The notes under the pieces are model-generated. The model was given only the letters and a program-made list of their open reading frames with translations. It was not told where the DNA came from and searched no databases. A program made the position numbers and the translations under genes. From Acidobacteriota bacterium (GTDB lineage: Bacteria > Acidobacteriota > Terriglobia > Terriglobales > Acidobacteriaceae), in NCBI GenBank assembly GCA_021792795.1, contig JAJYUB010000014.1, forward strand, positions 1-64,000: DNA of 64,000 nt. Direction: 5' to 3'. Of the stretch, positions 8,651 through 17,750 are shown piece by piece (the stretch's first letter is position 1; each line of letters opens with the position of its first letter).

Positions 8651-10214
8651 CTTGTTTCCCCGTTTCGGTGCGGGCGCGCAGAGCATGGGTCACTACACGC
8701 CACATATCTTCTCGCGGGGCCGGCTTACCAGTCCAAAGCTGGAATTGCTCTGCCCCCTGCTGAACGAACATCTCCGCACCTGTAATGACTGCCAGCCCTT
8801 TGCCGCGGGCCATGCGCAATAACGGAGTGTCCATCGGGCTGTACACCATGTCGAAAACCAACTTGGCGTTCAGCTCCTTTTCCTCCAGAATGGTCTGCTG
8901 TTTGCTGCCAACCATCCCGACCGACGTTGCATTCAAAATGACATCGAAACTTGTCTTGGCGACCTGATCGCGCCGGATCGTCTTGGCCTCCGCCTCCCGC
9001 GCCAGCTTTTGCGCGGTCTGTGGCGTTCGGTTCAGAATGAAAACGTCCGCGCCTCGTTGTTTTAGCGCAAAAGCCGCTGCCCGCGCCGCTCCTCCGGCCC
9101 CCAGCAGCAGGACCTTCGCCTTGCGTAAATCCATCCGCTGTTCCAGCGGTCGGACCACCCCAGTCACATCGGTGTTGTAGCCGATCAGTTTGCCATCCTG
9201 CGAGCGAACCACCGTATTACAAGCGCCAATCTTCTGGGAAAGTGCGTCTGTTCTGTCCAGGTGTTTCATTATCTCTTGCTTGAACGGCATCGTAACGCTA
9301 ACTCCATGTACAGGAACCTCGCGAATTAACAGCAGCAGATCGGCCAATTTGTCCGTTTGCAAGGCCAAATAGACAGCATTGACGGTTTCGCGATGGAACG
9401 CGGTATTCATCATCACGGGCGACAAAGAATGCACTACCGGATTGCCGGCGACACCGTAGACCTTGGTTCCCGCATCGACCTGATCGGCGCGATACGCCTC
9501 TGTAAGGGTGCGCGCGGCGATTTGCCCTGGGGCGGTTTCCTCGCCCACAGTGGCGGAAGCGAAGGTAAACCGGCTGCCGGCGCGCAGGCCCAGCACGCGG
9601 CTGATGACGCCATGGTCGCCCATGCAGATGCCGATGACGTTGCCTTCATCGCGCTTGGACTCCAGAAACCGCATCATGGTGACGTTGTCGGCCAGCGAAC
9701 GTGCCGTGGTCACAATCTTGATAAAGTCCGGCTGCAGCGGCTTGATCCGCGCGTAAATCTTTTCCAGGTCCCTGGTCGCCTTGAAGTCGTGATACGAGAC
9801 CAGCAGGGCCGCCCCAGGCGCGCGCAACTTCTTCCAGTCGGACGGCTTCATCGACTCGGCCGTCTGCAACTCCACATCCAGCAGATCGAAACCGGCGGCG
9901 GCGGCCTTCGACAGCACTTCCAGTTCGCCGGCAATGGGGCCTGCGAACTTTCCGCCGTTCACCTTGCGGCGGCAGGTGGCAATTGCCGTAACTTCGCGGC
10001 GGAGTTCCAGGAAATTCTTCAATTTCGGCAGCGCAGCCAGCGGCTTGGGCAGGTAGTCCAGGCGAAACTCGATCAAGGTGTTTTCTCGAACAGCCTCTTC
10101 CGCCTTTTCCAGCATTTCCTGGGGTGTACTGCCAATGATGGCAACGCAAATGCGGCCAAGCCGCGAGCGAAGGTAGTGCAAGCTAACATTTTGAGCGGAT
10201 TCTGTCATTGTCAT
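8643..10214 (-). CDS. aroDE: bifunctional 3-dehydroquinate dehydratase / shikimate dehydrogenase
   Basis: Carries out steps three and four of the shikimate pathway. The N-terminal half (residues about 15-240) is a type I dehydroquinase: SYHDF supplies the general His and DFIKIVTTA the Schiff-base Lys. The C-terminal half (about 250-515) is shikimate dehydrogenase: GNPVVHSLSPVMMN for shikimate binding, TMPFKQE with the catalytic Lys, NTDVTG with the catalytic Asp, and a GAGGAARA nucleotide loop. The 523-residue fusion is the length expected of the two enzymes joined, an arrangement known from plants, chlamydiae and several bacterial groups. The Shine-Dalgarno region sits in the loop of a small GCACC/GGTGC hairpin (10221-10238). 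Confidence 0.95.
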   Translation of the reverse strand: MTMTESAQNVSLHYLRSRLGRICVAIIGSTPQEMLEKAEEAVRENTLIEFRLDYLPKPLAALPKLKNFLELRREVTAIATCRRKVNGGKFAGPIAGELEVLSKAAAAGFDLLDVELQTAESMKPSDWKKLRAPGAALLVSYHDFKATRDLEKIYARIKPLQPDFIKIVTTARSLADNVTMMRFLESKRDEGNVIGICMGDHGVISRVLGLRAGSRFTFASATVGEETAPGQIAARTLTEAYRADQVDAGTKVYGVAGNPVVHSLSPVMMNTAFHRETVNAVYLALQTDKLADLLLLIREVPVHGVSVTMPFKQEIMKHLDRTDALSQKIGACNTVVRSQDGKLIGYNTDVTGVVRPLEQRMDLRKAKVLLLGAGGAARAAAFALKQRGADVFILNRTPQTAQKLAREAEAKTIRRDQVAKTSFDVILNATSVGMVGSKQQTILEEKELNAKLVFDMVYSPMDTPLLRMARGKGLAVITGAEMFVQQGAEQFQLWTGKPAPREDMWRVVTHALRARTETGKQDV

Positions 10215-10247
10215 TTTCCCGCACCTTCTTTCAGGTGCAACTGCGGC

Positions 10248-10275
10248 ATAATATCAGGGTTGCGGTCCGATGCAA
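10248..10275 (-). promoter_or_regulatory. predicted sigma-70-type promoter of aroDE
   Basis: On the minus strand TTGCAT (-35) is followed after 16 bases by TATTAT (-10), ending 34 bases before the aroDE ATG. Seen by eye; both hexamers deviate from consensus. Confidence 0.45.
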
Positions 10276-10534
10276 CCTCTGGGCTGTGCTGTTCAGCACT
10301 TCAGTACCGGGTGAAGGGGCCATACGGCTGCTTGTAATGTTCGCTTTCTCTCTGATTCTGCAAGGTTTTGCCCGCCCCTTAAGATGCGACTGCTTGCTTT
10401 TCGATGCAACCGTCTGCGCGTTTCAGCCGGTGCCCACGCGTAAGTTCTTTATTATGAAAAGTGGGTAGGAATCCTCGATCGCGCTGACACTAGGAAACTG
10501 CCGACACGTTGAATGTAGAACGGAATTGCTCCTT
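10276..10534. other. intergenic region between aroDE and the oligopeptidase gene
   Basis: An open frame crosses this stretch on the plus strand, but its codon use and the lack of a ribosome site argue against a gene. The stretch must contain the promoter of the downstream peptidase gene; I cannot single out a convincing one. Confidence 0.4.
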
Positions 10535-12634
10535 ATGCTAAATGATTTATCGCTGCCAACCTCCAGCCCAATCCATGACGACCTGCACGCATGGGCCGGG
10601 GCGCTGACCCCGGAAAGCCTGAAAATCTGGGTTGGGCGCCATCTGGAGGCCCATCAAACTGCCATCGATCAGCTTCTCACAGTTCAGGGGCCGCAGACCG
10701 TCGAAAATACGCTGGCTCCATACGATCGAGCGATCGCGGCCCTGGGGATTGCGGGCTCGGAGGCTGGGCTGCTGCACTCGGTTTGCCAAGAAAAAGCGGT
10801 CCGTACCCAGGCGGAAGCGATGGTGCAGGCGGTTTCAGAGGCGGCGGTGCAGCTTTCGTTGAATCCACAGGTGTATCGCGCGCTTTCTTCGATCGACACG
10901 TCGGATATCGACGCCGCAACGAGACATTATTTGGAGCGAACATTGCTGCAATACCGGCTGGCCGGGGTGGACAAAGACCAGGCGACGCGGGAACGGATTC
11001 AGCAGTTGCAGGAGCGCATCACGGAGCTTGGCCTGACTTTTGGACGCAATGTGCAGGAGCAGGGCAACACCGTGGTCGTCACCGACCCGGCAGAGTTGGA
11101 AGGTTTGCCGGAGGATTTTCTGGCGCGTCACGCGCCCGATGCCGAGGGCCGGCGCACGCTGACGACGGACTATCCGGATTATCAGCCGGTGATGACCTTC
11201 GCGAAAAGCGATGCCCTGCGGCGGAGGATGTTCCTTGCCTACAACACGCGCGCGTATCCGCTGAACAAGCCGATCCTGATGGAGATTCTTTCGACCCGGC
11301 AGCAACTGGCCGACACGCTGGGATTTCATTCCTGGGCGGACCTGGCGACGGCGGATCAGATGATGGGCTCGGCGGCGAAGGTAAAAGTGTTTCTGGCGGA
11401 GCTGGATGCGGCTTCGAAAGCGGGCGCGGAGCGGGAATATTCGATGGTGCTGGAATTTGCGCGAAAGCAGCGGCCGGGGTTAACGGCGATTGATGCCTCG
11501 AGCGCGATGTATTGGTATGAGCAGTATCGCCGCGCCGCCTTCGATTTCGATTCGCAGTCGGTGCGACCGTACTTTCCGTACGAGCGCGTGCAGCAGGGCA
11601 TTCTCGACACTGCGGCAAAACTTTTTCATGTGGAATTTCGCCCCGCGCCGCTGGACGGACCGGACGCTGCAGCGCGCTGGGACAGTTCTGTAACGGCGTG
11701 GGATGTGTACAATCGACCGCGACAAAGCGGTGAGAAGTCGAGGCAGGAGCCGGACAATCTAAGCGAAGGAAGTGCTTCCTCGTGCCGACAGAAGATTGGA
11801 CGGTTCTATCTGGACATGCATCCGCGCGAAGGCAAGGACAAATGGTTTTCCGCGTTCCCGCTGGTGCCTGGAATCGCGGGCGCGCAGGCGCCGGAAGCCG
11901 CGCTGATTTGTAATTTTCCCGGTGGAGATGCGAGCGGAGATGCGGACCCCGGGTTGATGCAGTACTCCGATGTGGTAACGTTCTTCCATGAGTTTGGCCA
12001 CCTGATGCACGCCATCCTCGGCGGACAGCAGCGTTGGGCGGGTGTGAGCGGCATTGCGACGGAGGGAGACTTTGTCGAAGTGCCTTCGCAGATGCTGGAG
12101 GAATTTTTTCGCAATGCCAAGCTGTTGGCGGGATTCGCGCGGCATTACGAGACGGGCGAGCCGATCCCCGCGGAACTGGTGGGGCGGATGAACCGGGCCA
12201 GCGCCTTTGGCCGCGGCAATGGAGTGCGCGGGCAGCTTTTCTACACGCGGTTTTCGCTCGACCTGCATAACATTGACCCGGCCACGATCGATCTGGACAC
12301 AATGATGCACGTGGGCTATACGGCCGCGCTGCCGTACACATGGGTCGAGGGCAACCGGCTATATGCGAGCTTCACGCACCTGGTCGGATATTCCTCGAAC
12401 TATTACACTTATTTATTCGACAAGGTGATCGCGCTCGATTTCTTTCGGCAATTCGACGCGAACAATCTGATGGAGGGACCGGCGGCGCTGCGCTATCGAA
12501 AAGAAGTGCTGGAGCCGGGCGGGTCGCAACCGGGAGGGACGCTAGTGCGGAATTTCCTCCACCGAGCGCAAAGCCTGGATGGCTTTGAAGCCTGGATGAA
12601 CGAGGAGTTCGCCGACGAAAAAACCGCGAATTAG
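10535..12634 (+). CDS. M3 family oligopeptidase (Dcp/OpdA-like zinc metallopeptidase)
   Basis: A zinc peptidase that trims oligopeptides, normally cytoplasmic or periplasmic. At 699 residues it has the family's usual size. The zinc site HEFGHLMH is at residues 485-492 (His485, Glu486, His489). The third ligand Glu should be in the following helix (EGDFVEVPSQMLEEF, a family hallmark). Other landmarks are RFYLDMHPREGK before the active site and GYSSNYYTYLFDKV near the C-terminus. There is no signal peptide. Residues derived from 11714-11791 form a 26-residue Ser/Gln/Glu-rich insertion just before KIGRFYLDMHPRE that I do not know from this family. The ribosome site is weak; ATG 10535 is the first reasonable start. 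Confidence 0.9.
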   Translation: MLNDLSLPTSSPIHDDLHAWAGALTPESLKIWVGRHLEAHQTAIDQLLTVQGPQTVENTLAPYDRAIAALGIAGSEAGLLHSVCQEKAVRTQAEAMVQAVSEAAVQLSLNPQVYRALSSIDTSDIDAATRHYLERTLLQYRLAGVDKDQATRERIQQLQERITELGLTFGRNVQEQGNTVVVTDPAELEGLPEDFLARHAPDAEGRRTLTTDYPDYQPVMTFAKSDALRRRMFLAYNTRAYPLNKPILMEILSTRQQLADTLGFHSWADLATADQMMGSAAKVKVFLAELDAASKAGAEREYSMVLEFARKQRPGLTAIDASSAMYWYEQYRRAAFDFDSQSVRPYFPYERVQQGILDTAAKLFHVEFRPAPLDGPDAAARWDSSVTAWDVYNRPRQSGEKSRQEPDNLSEGSASSCRQKIGRFYLDMHPREGKDKWFSAFPLVPGIAGAQAPEAALICNFPGGDASGDADPGLMQYSDVVTFFHEFGHLMHAILGGQQRWAGVSGIATEGDFVEVPSQMLEEFFRNAKLLAGFARHYETGEPIPAELVGRMNRASAFGRGNGVRGQLFYTRFSLDLHNIDPATIDLDTMMHVGYTAALPYTWVEGNRLYASFTHLVGYSSNYYTYLFDKVIALDFFRQFDANNLMEGPAALRYRKEVLEPGGSQPGGTLVRNFLHRAQSLDGFEAWMNEEFADEKTAN

Positions 12635-12792
12635 AGGCGGTACCGGGAAAGACCTTAGGCCATGTCGGCTCATCCGATGGATAATTCTTTTTTCGTGGGC
12701 CGATCCAGATGCATCTAAGTCGGTTTAGAGTGGAGACGGAAAAATGCTGCGCATCCCCTTCCCGCCCATTCGCACCGTGGAGGCGCAGTTTC

Positions 12793-13938
12793 TTGATCGA
12801 TACCCCGGAAGCACCTTCCAAAGATCCCTATACGCAGTACAACCTGGCTGAACAGCCGCGTTTTCTGCTGGCGGCCATCATCGACTCGTCTGAAGACGCC
12901 ATCATCAGCAAGGACCTGAACGGCATCATCACCAGTTGGAACAGGGCTGCGAACCGCATGTACGGGTACACAGCGGAGGAGATTGTTGGACAGTCGATTC
13001 TGCGCCTGGTTCCCGAGGAGCTGCGTTCCGAGGAGGACGAGATTCTGCGAAAGTTAAGGGCAGGAGAGCGGCTGGAGCCTTTCGAGACGACGAGACTCAG
13101 CAAGTCCGGGCAACGAATTGAGGTCTCGCTGACGATTTCTCCCATCAAGGACAGTGGCGGCCGGGTGATTGGCAGCTCAAAGATCGCGCGGGACATCTCG
13201 GCCAGGAAGCAGATGGAACGGTCGCTGATCCAGTCGGAAAAGTTGGCGGCCGCGGGGCGCATGGCGGCCACTGTCGCCCACGAAATCAACAATCCGCTGG
13301 AAGCGGTGCTGAACCTGATGTTTCTGGCCCGCGCCAGTTGCGCCCCTGAAAGCGAAACCCATGGGTACCTGGAAACAGCGGAGGCGGAACTGGAGCGCGT
13401 CTCCCACATTGCGCGGCAGACGCTTGGCTTCTATCGCGATACCGGCAGGCCGACCGAGATCGTGGTCGACGAACTGCTGAAGAATGTTCTTGCCGTCTAT
13501 CGATCGAAGCTCAATTTCAGAAACATCGCCCTTCGATGTCAATTTGAAGCGTTTCGCCCGCTGAAGGCCAGCCGTGGAGAGCTGTTGCAGGTGTTCTCAA
13601 ACATCATAGCCAACTCCATCGACGCGCTGGAGCCGGGAGGGTCGCTTCACATCGAAACACGAGAAATGGCGGATGCTGGAACTGCGGGCATACATATCCT
13701 CATCCAGGATGAAGGCAGCGGAATTGAAGCGGAACATCTGGCACGGATCTTCGAACCGTTCTTCACCACCAAGGAGCGGCACGGCACGGGCATCGGCTTG
13801 TGGGTGGCAAAACAGCTGGTCGAAAAGCATAAGGGCCGGATCACGATCACCAGCAGCGCTGAAGCCGGACACAGTGGCACGGAGGTATTAATTTTTCTTC
13901 CATTTGTGAACTCATTGAGCAGCCCCGCGGCTGACTAG
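12793..13938 (+). CDS. PAS-domain sensor histidine kinase
   Basis: A soluble two-component sensor of 381 residues with no membrane segment. Residues about 20-135 are one PAS domain (SSEDAIISKDLNGIITSWN, RMYGYTAEEIVGQS, then GSSKIARDISARK). Next comes a HisKA-type dimerisation helix with AGRMAATVAHEINNPLEA, the phospho-acceptor being His163. The ATPase domain has the N box (FSNIIANSIDAL), G1 (DEGSGI), F box (IFEPFFTTK) and G2 (GTGIGL). The start is a TTG at 12793 with GGAGG at 12779-12783, nine bases upstream. No response regulator gene is adjacent, so its partner is an orphan elsewhere. Confidence 0.9.
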   Translation: MIDTPEAPSKDPYTQYNLAEQPRFLLAAIIDSSEDAIISKDLNGIITSWNRAANRMYGYTAEEIVGQSILRLVPEELRSEEDEILRKLRAGERLEPFETTRLSKSGQRIEVSLTISPIKDSGGRVIGSSKIARDISARKQMERSLIQSEKLAAAGRMAATVAHEINNPLEAVLNLMFLARASCAPESETHGYLETAEAELERVSHIARQTLGFYRDTGRPTEIVVDELLKNVLAVYRSKLNFRNIALRCQFEAFRPLKASRGELLQVFSNIIANSIDALEPGGSLHIETREMADAGTAGIHILIQDEGSGIEAEHLARIFEPFFTTKERHGTGIGLWVAKQLVEKHKGRITITSSAEAGHSGTEVLIFLPFVNSLSSPAAD

Positions 13939-14110
13939 AGGTTTCTTGTCGCGGGCGTTTTTCGCAATTCAAAATGTAACGTAGGCACCGGCCTCGACAG
14001 GCTGCGGGCGCGGCGGATGCGTGCGCCGTAGCGTATCGACCCGACTTGCGCGCCCAACCTTTGGGATGCGAAGATCGATCGGTACAAACAAAAATCAGGG
14101 GCCCGCGAAT

Positions 14111-15058
14111 ATGCGCAAGTGTTGGATGGTTCTGGCTGTTCTTGCCTGTGCTCCTGTCACGCTGCCGGCGCAAACGCCGGCATGGCAGCCCGCACCAGGC
14201 CATACGACCCTGCGCTTGTGGCCCAACGGAGCGCCGGGCGCTGCCCCAAATCCCGCGCCAGAGGCGGATACCACCACCGCGAAGGACCCACTCATCGCCG
14301 GCAGACCGATCATTCGTCTCGGCGACGTTTCCAACCCTACCCTCACGCTCTACACTCCGAAGGGCAAGAACACCGGTGCTGCGGTCGTCGTGTTTCCCGG
14401 AGGCGGGTATCGCATTCTGGCCATCGACCTGGAAGGGACCGAAGTGTGCAGGTGGCTCAACTCAATCGGCATCAACTGCATTCTGCTGAAATACCGCGTG
14501 CCCGACTCCGGCCCGTATCCAAAATCCGACGCCGCGCTGCAGGACGCACAGCGCGCGCTCGGCATGGTCCGCCAACATGCGAGTGAGTGGCACATCGATG
14601 CGAATCGAATCGGGGTCCTTGGCTTTTCCGCGGGAGGTCACCTTGCCGCCGCCCTCAGCACGGACTTCGAGAATCGCCTCTACCCGGCGATCGATGCCGC
14701 AGACCGGTTTAGCTGCCGGCCCGACTTTGCTGTCATTATTTATCCCGGCTACCTGGCGCTGGCGGAGAAAAACTTCGAATTGAATCCTGCGATTCAGGTG
14801 ACTGCCCAGACCCCACCTACATTTCTGGTGCAAGCCGAAGACGATCCGGTGCATGTTGAAAACTCGATTGTGTATTTTATGGCGCTGAAGCATGCCGGCG
14901 TCCCTGCCGAAATGCACATCTATGCGCGGGGTGGCCATGGGTATGGGCTCCGCCGCACCGCCCTGCCCATCACCGGATGGCCGCGGCGCGCGGAGACATG
15001 GTTCCACACCATCCATGTCTTGCCGGGGACTGGCCAGGAACCGGCCTCCACTCACTGA
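14111..15058 (+). CDS. secreted alpha/beta hydrolase, acetyl-esterase-like
   Basis: A 315-residue hydrolase with a Sec signal peptide (residues 1-21, MVLAVLACAPVTLPAQ). The fold and catalytic set match the BD-FAE/acetylxylan-esterase-like group: oxyanion segment VVVFPGGGYRILA, nucleophile elbow GFSAGGH with Ser173, an acid at AEDDPVH, and the catalytic His in RGGHGYGL. The N-terminal phrase LRLWPNGAPGAAPN is typical of secreted carbohydrate-deacetylating members, so a hemicellulose-type ester is a plausible substrate; this is inference. It stands alone, convergent with the flavoprotein gene. Confidence 0.85.
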   Translation: MRKCWMVLAVLACAPVTLPAQTPAWQPAPGHTTLRLWPNGAPGAAPNPAPEADTTTAKDPLIAGRPIIRLGDVSNPTLTLYTPKGKNTGAAVVVFPGGGYRILAIDLEGTEVCRWLNSIGINCILLKYRVPDSGPYPKSDAALQDAQRALGMVRQHASEWHIDANRIGVLGFSAGGHLAAALSTDFENRLYPAIDAADRFSCRPDFAVIIYPGYLALAEKNFELNPAIQVTAQTPPTFLVQAEDDPVHVENSIVYFMALKHAGVPAEMHIYARGGHGYGLRRTALPITGWPRRAETWFHTIHVLPGTGQEPASTH

Positions 15059-15117
15059 GGCTGTGAGAAAGACGCGATTCTGCGAGATAGAGCGGCGCAG
15101 GGGGGCGGCACGAAACA

Positions 15118-15157
15118 GCGAAGCGCTATTGCACCGACAGCGCTTCGCGTTCGTTTT
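15118..15157 (+). terminator. predicted intrinsic terminator of the hydrolase gene
   Basis: A perfect 10-base stem, GCGAAGCGCT (15118-15127) with AGCGCTTCGC (15139-15148), is followed by GTTCGTTTTG. The T-tract is interrupted, so its efficiency is uncertain. The hairpin overlaps the 3' end of the opposite flavoprotein gene. Confidence 0.5.
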
Positions 15158-16481
15158 GGATGGCATGCAGCATGGTTTCGTCGTCGGAAAATTTGAAGGA
15201 CGTCAAGTTGCGCGCCTGCGCCTGTTGTTCTTCAATCCGGCCCAGGATTTCAAGGTCCTGTTTGGTGACGGGAGTGGCCCCTTTGGCCTGCAATGCTGCG
15301 AGCAAGTTCTCGGCGGAAGGCGTGCCGGTATCCGGCTGGTCCTGCAGGTACTCCAACACTTTTTTCGCGCCTTCTTCTCCATCGTGACGGGCGATGCCAA
15401 CCAGACCGGTGCTGGCGCGCCGCGCCCATCCCACGACAAAAATTCCGTGCAGCGATTCATTGGTCTCGAGGTTCCAGGCTTCGTAGGCGGGCTCTTTCAT
15501 GGATTCGGGCACCGGCTTGGTGGCATAGCCGTCTGGACCCATGGGCAGACCCACGGAGGGATCATGTTTGTCGCCAATGGCAAAGATCAATGTGTCGACA
15601 TCGAGCACTGCGTTCCTGTCGGTCGCGCGCGCCGCCGTGCTGCCGTCGGCGCGGAGGGCAAGGTTGTTCTCCGTGACAACAAGCTTGTCGATGCGTCCAT
15701 CCGGCCCGGCGAGGATCTCCTTCGGCGAGGAGAGGAAGCGGAACGTCAGCTTGGGACGCGGCTCGGCGGGGAAACTCTTTTTTAGAAATGGAAAGGTGGC
15801 ATCGCCCAGCTTCTCCGGGGACAGGTCCTGGTTGCAGGCCCCGCAGGTCTCGCGGATTCGATCCAGCTCGCGCAGAAATCCGTCGCGCGAAATGTACTCC
15901 TCCACATGCTCGATTTCTTTCTTGTCGAACTTGGCCTCATAGGGGCCGCGGCGCGCCACCACGATCACTTCTTCAGTCTGGCGCTCCGGATCGTCTCTCA
16001 GGAGCCAGCGCATAATGTCCGCGGCGACGTTGCCCATGCCGACGATGGCGATTCGCTTGCCCGTAGAGAAGTCCATGGACGCGTAGGGAGGCAGCCGATT
16101 GTAAGCGTAGACGAAGTCTTTGGCGGAATACACGCCACGGCTGTCTTCGCCGGGAAGGCCAAGCGCGTTATAGCCCTGGGCGCCGCAGGCAAACACCATG
16201 GCGGAAGGCTGCATCGCGCGCAGGTCCGCGAGCGTCAGGTCGCCCTGCTCGCCTACCTTGACGTGACCGAAATATTGGACGTTGGGCAGCCCCAGGACCT
16301 TGGCAAACTGCTTACGCAGTCCAAATTTCATTTTGTCTTTCAGTGGATAAATTCCATACTCCGCGAGCCCGCCAGGCTTGATGTCCCGATTGAAAAGGAA
16401 CACCTGGTGACCGGACAGGGCAATTTTCTGTGCGGCAAACAATCCCGCTGGGCCTGCGCCCACAACAAACACAGTTTTCAT
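15126..16481 (-). CDS. FprA-like FAD-dependent NAD(P)H oxidoreductase (ferredoxin/adrenodoxin reductase type)
   Basis: A 451-residue flavoprotein that probably moves electrons between NADPH and a ferredoxin. The FAD-binding Rossmann motif VGAGPAGLFAA is at residues 7-17. The FprA/adrenodoxin reductase pattern follows: RDIKPGGLAEYGIYP, then the NADP-binding VGMGNVAADIMRWLL, VVARRGPYEAKFDKKE, and the late FAD motif FVVGWARRASTGLVGIARHDGEE. The C-terminal 70 residues (from about 385) are a helical extension not needed for the core fold. The redox partner is not nearby. A CRP-like palindrome lies 45 bases upstream of the start. Confidence 0.85.
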   Translation of the reverse strand: MKTVFVVGAGPAGLFAAQKIALSGHQVFLFNRDIKPGGLAEYGIYPLKDKMKFGLRKQFAKVLGLPNVQYFGHVKVGEQGDLTLADLRAMQPSAMVFACGAQGYNALGLPGEDSRGVYSAKDFVYAYNRLPPYASMDFSTGKRIAIVGMGNVAADIMRWLLRDDPERQTEEVIVVARRGPYEAKFDKKEIEHVEEYISRDGFLRELDRIRETCGACNQDLSPEKLGDATFPFLKKSFPAEPRPKLTFRFLSSPKEILAGPDGRIDKLVVTENNLALRADGSTAARATDRNAVLDVDTLIFAIGDKHDPSVGLPMGPDGYATKPVPESMKEPAYEAWNLETNESLHGIFVVGWARRASTGLVGIARHDGEEGAKKVLEYLQDQPDTGTPSAENLLAALQAKGATPVTKQDLEILGRIEEQQAQARNLTSFKFSDDETMLHAIQNEREALSVQ

Positions 16482-16525
16482 AGGCTTCTTTCTTCATAGC
16501 ATAAACGGAAGCGATCTTGCAGCCA

Positions 16526-16541
16526 TGTGACTGCGGTCACC
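16526..16541. promoter_or_regulatory. CRP/FNR-type operator candidate
   Basis: The sequence TGTGACTGCGGTCACC fits the CRP pattern TGTGA-N6-TCACA with one mismatch at the last base, and forms a perfect GTGAC/GTCAC dyad. It lies between the divergent flavoprotein and LTXXQ-protein genes. The rest of the roughly 330-base gap shows no gene. Confidence 0.45.
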
Positions 16542-16808
16542 CACTTGTACAATCCCCGGCCGTTGAAACTTGGCTGGCGACAGACCCGTCTTCAACACAG
16601 CCAGTGCAGAGGATTGCGCGGCCAAGTGCCCTTGGAATATCGATGCCGCGAAACTGGGCTTAAGAGTTAGACGATTGAAAGCGAAAGAAGATGCGCTATC
16701 GCGAGCGAAACTCCCCCACGACTGTCGTGTCTATAGGAATGTCGGACATTGTCCGAGGATGAAGATCAACCCGACCACAGCATGTACTTGAACACTGGAG
16801 AAGAAGAA

Positions 16809-17429
16809 ATGCGAATTCACTCGAAAGTTGCGCTCGCTCTCGTTACGCTTGCCGTGTCGTTGCCTTTGGCCTTTGGCCAGAACGCGGCACCGGCCCCCGC
16901 ACCCCCACCCGCACAATCGCAGCCCGGCCCGGACCAACAGGTCCCGCATCCCAACATGCACCCTCAGCCGATGAATCGACCCGGCCCGTGGGACCGCGGC
17001 GATTGGGGAAGGATGCATCGCCATCATGAATTCATGCTTGCGCGTCTGGTCGACAATCCCACCTTTCGGGAGCGTATCGGCATGACGCCGGAACAGGCGC
17101 AGAAGATTCGCACCGAGACATTCGACTTCCGCAAGGCCGAAATTCGCAATCGGGCCAACCTGCTGGTGAAGAAGCTGGAATTGAGAGAACTGGTCTCCGC
17201 CGAGACGCCCGACAGGAGCGCGATCAACAGCAAGCTGGAGGAAATCAGTGCCGCGCGCCTGACTGAGGCCAAGGCCGCGGTCAATTTCCATCTGGACATG
17301 CGCGACGCGCTGACGCCGGACCAAAAGCTGAAGCTGCAGGAAATGCGGCAGCAGTTTTTCCAGCACCGCCGCTTCGGTTCTAACGGGCCCGGCGGCATGG
17401 GGCCTGACGCCGCCCAGTCGGGGCAATGA
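16809..17429 (+). CDS. periplasmic LTXXQ/Spy-like protein
   Basis: A 206-residue exported protein. Residues 1-22 form the signal peptide, followed by an Ala/Pro/Gln-rich linker to about residue 75. The rest is all-helical and holds two phrases of the LTXXQ type: MTPEQAQKIRTETFDFRKAE and LTPDQKLKLQEMRQQFF. This two-repeat hairpin is the hallmark of the Spy/CpxP group of periplasmic chaperones and metal-stress proteins. The start ATG follows GGAGAAGAAGAA. The His/Met-rich linker (MHRHHEF) could bind metal ions, but this is speculation. Confidence 0.78.
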   Translation: MRIHSKVALALVTLAVSLPLAFGQNAAPAPAPPPAQSQPGPDQQVPHPNMHPQPMNRPGPWDRGDWGRMHRHHEFMLARLVDNPTFRERIGMTPEQAQKIRTETFDFRKAEIRNRANLLVKKLELRELVSAETPDRSAINSKLEEISAARLTEAKAAVNFHLDMRDALTPDQKLKLQEMRQQFFQHRRFGSNGPGGMGPDAAQSGQ

Positions 17430-17456
17430 CCCAGTCATCCACAGGCAACAAAAGAT

Positions 17457-17495
17457 GGCCTGAAGTCCGCCTTGCAAGCGGGCCTCAGGCCTTTT
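17457..17495 (+). terminator. intrinsic terminator of the LTXXQ-protein gene
   Basis: A 14-base stem, GGCCTGAAGTCCGC (17457-17470) with GCGGGCCTCAGGCC (17478-17491), has one mismatch and one G-T pair, a 7-base loop and TTTT directly after it. Confidence 0.8.
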
Positions 17496-17750
17496 CCTGC
17501 TGCATCAAGCCCAGTGAAAGACCGTCGATCTTGTTCCAGGAGAGACGATTCGCAGCGCGGATTCAGAACTGAGACAGCAGCGAAGCGCTGCCATTGGAAC
17601 CCCGTCGGATGCCCACAATACATTCCGTCCGATTGTGTTTGCAGAACGTCCGGGCGCGATACGAGTTCAACTTGTACTGCTCGCGTTCTTGTGGCCGACC
17701 AAGAAAACCATTCTTGCCGCGTTTCGCTCCGTTCCTCGGCCACCCTGACT
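17496..17750. other. intergenic region without a recognisable gene
   Basis: This lies between the terminator and the stop of the CsoR-type gene. Frames are open on both strands but none has a ribosome site or a protein-like composition. Confidence 0.4.

Noticed and set aside
10208-10468. 86-residue plus-strand frame upstream of the oligopeptidase
   Set aside because: It covers the aroDE promoter and ribosome site, has no Shine-Dalgarno sequence and looks random.
11079-12341. 420-residue minus-strand frame inside the oligopeptidase
   Set aside because: It is a shadow of the M3 gene; composition is Arg/Pro/Ser-rich with no domain.
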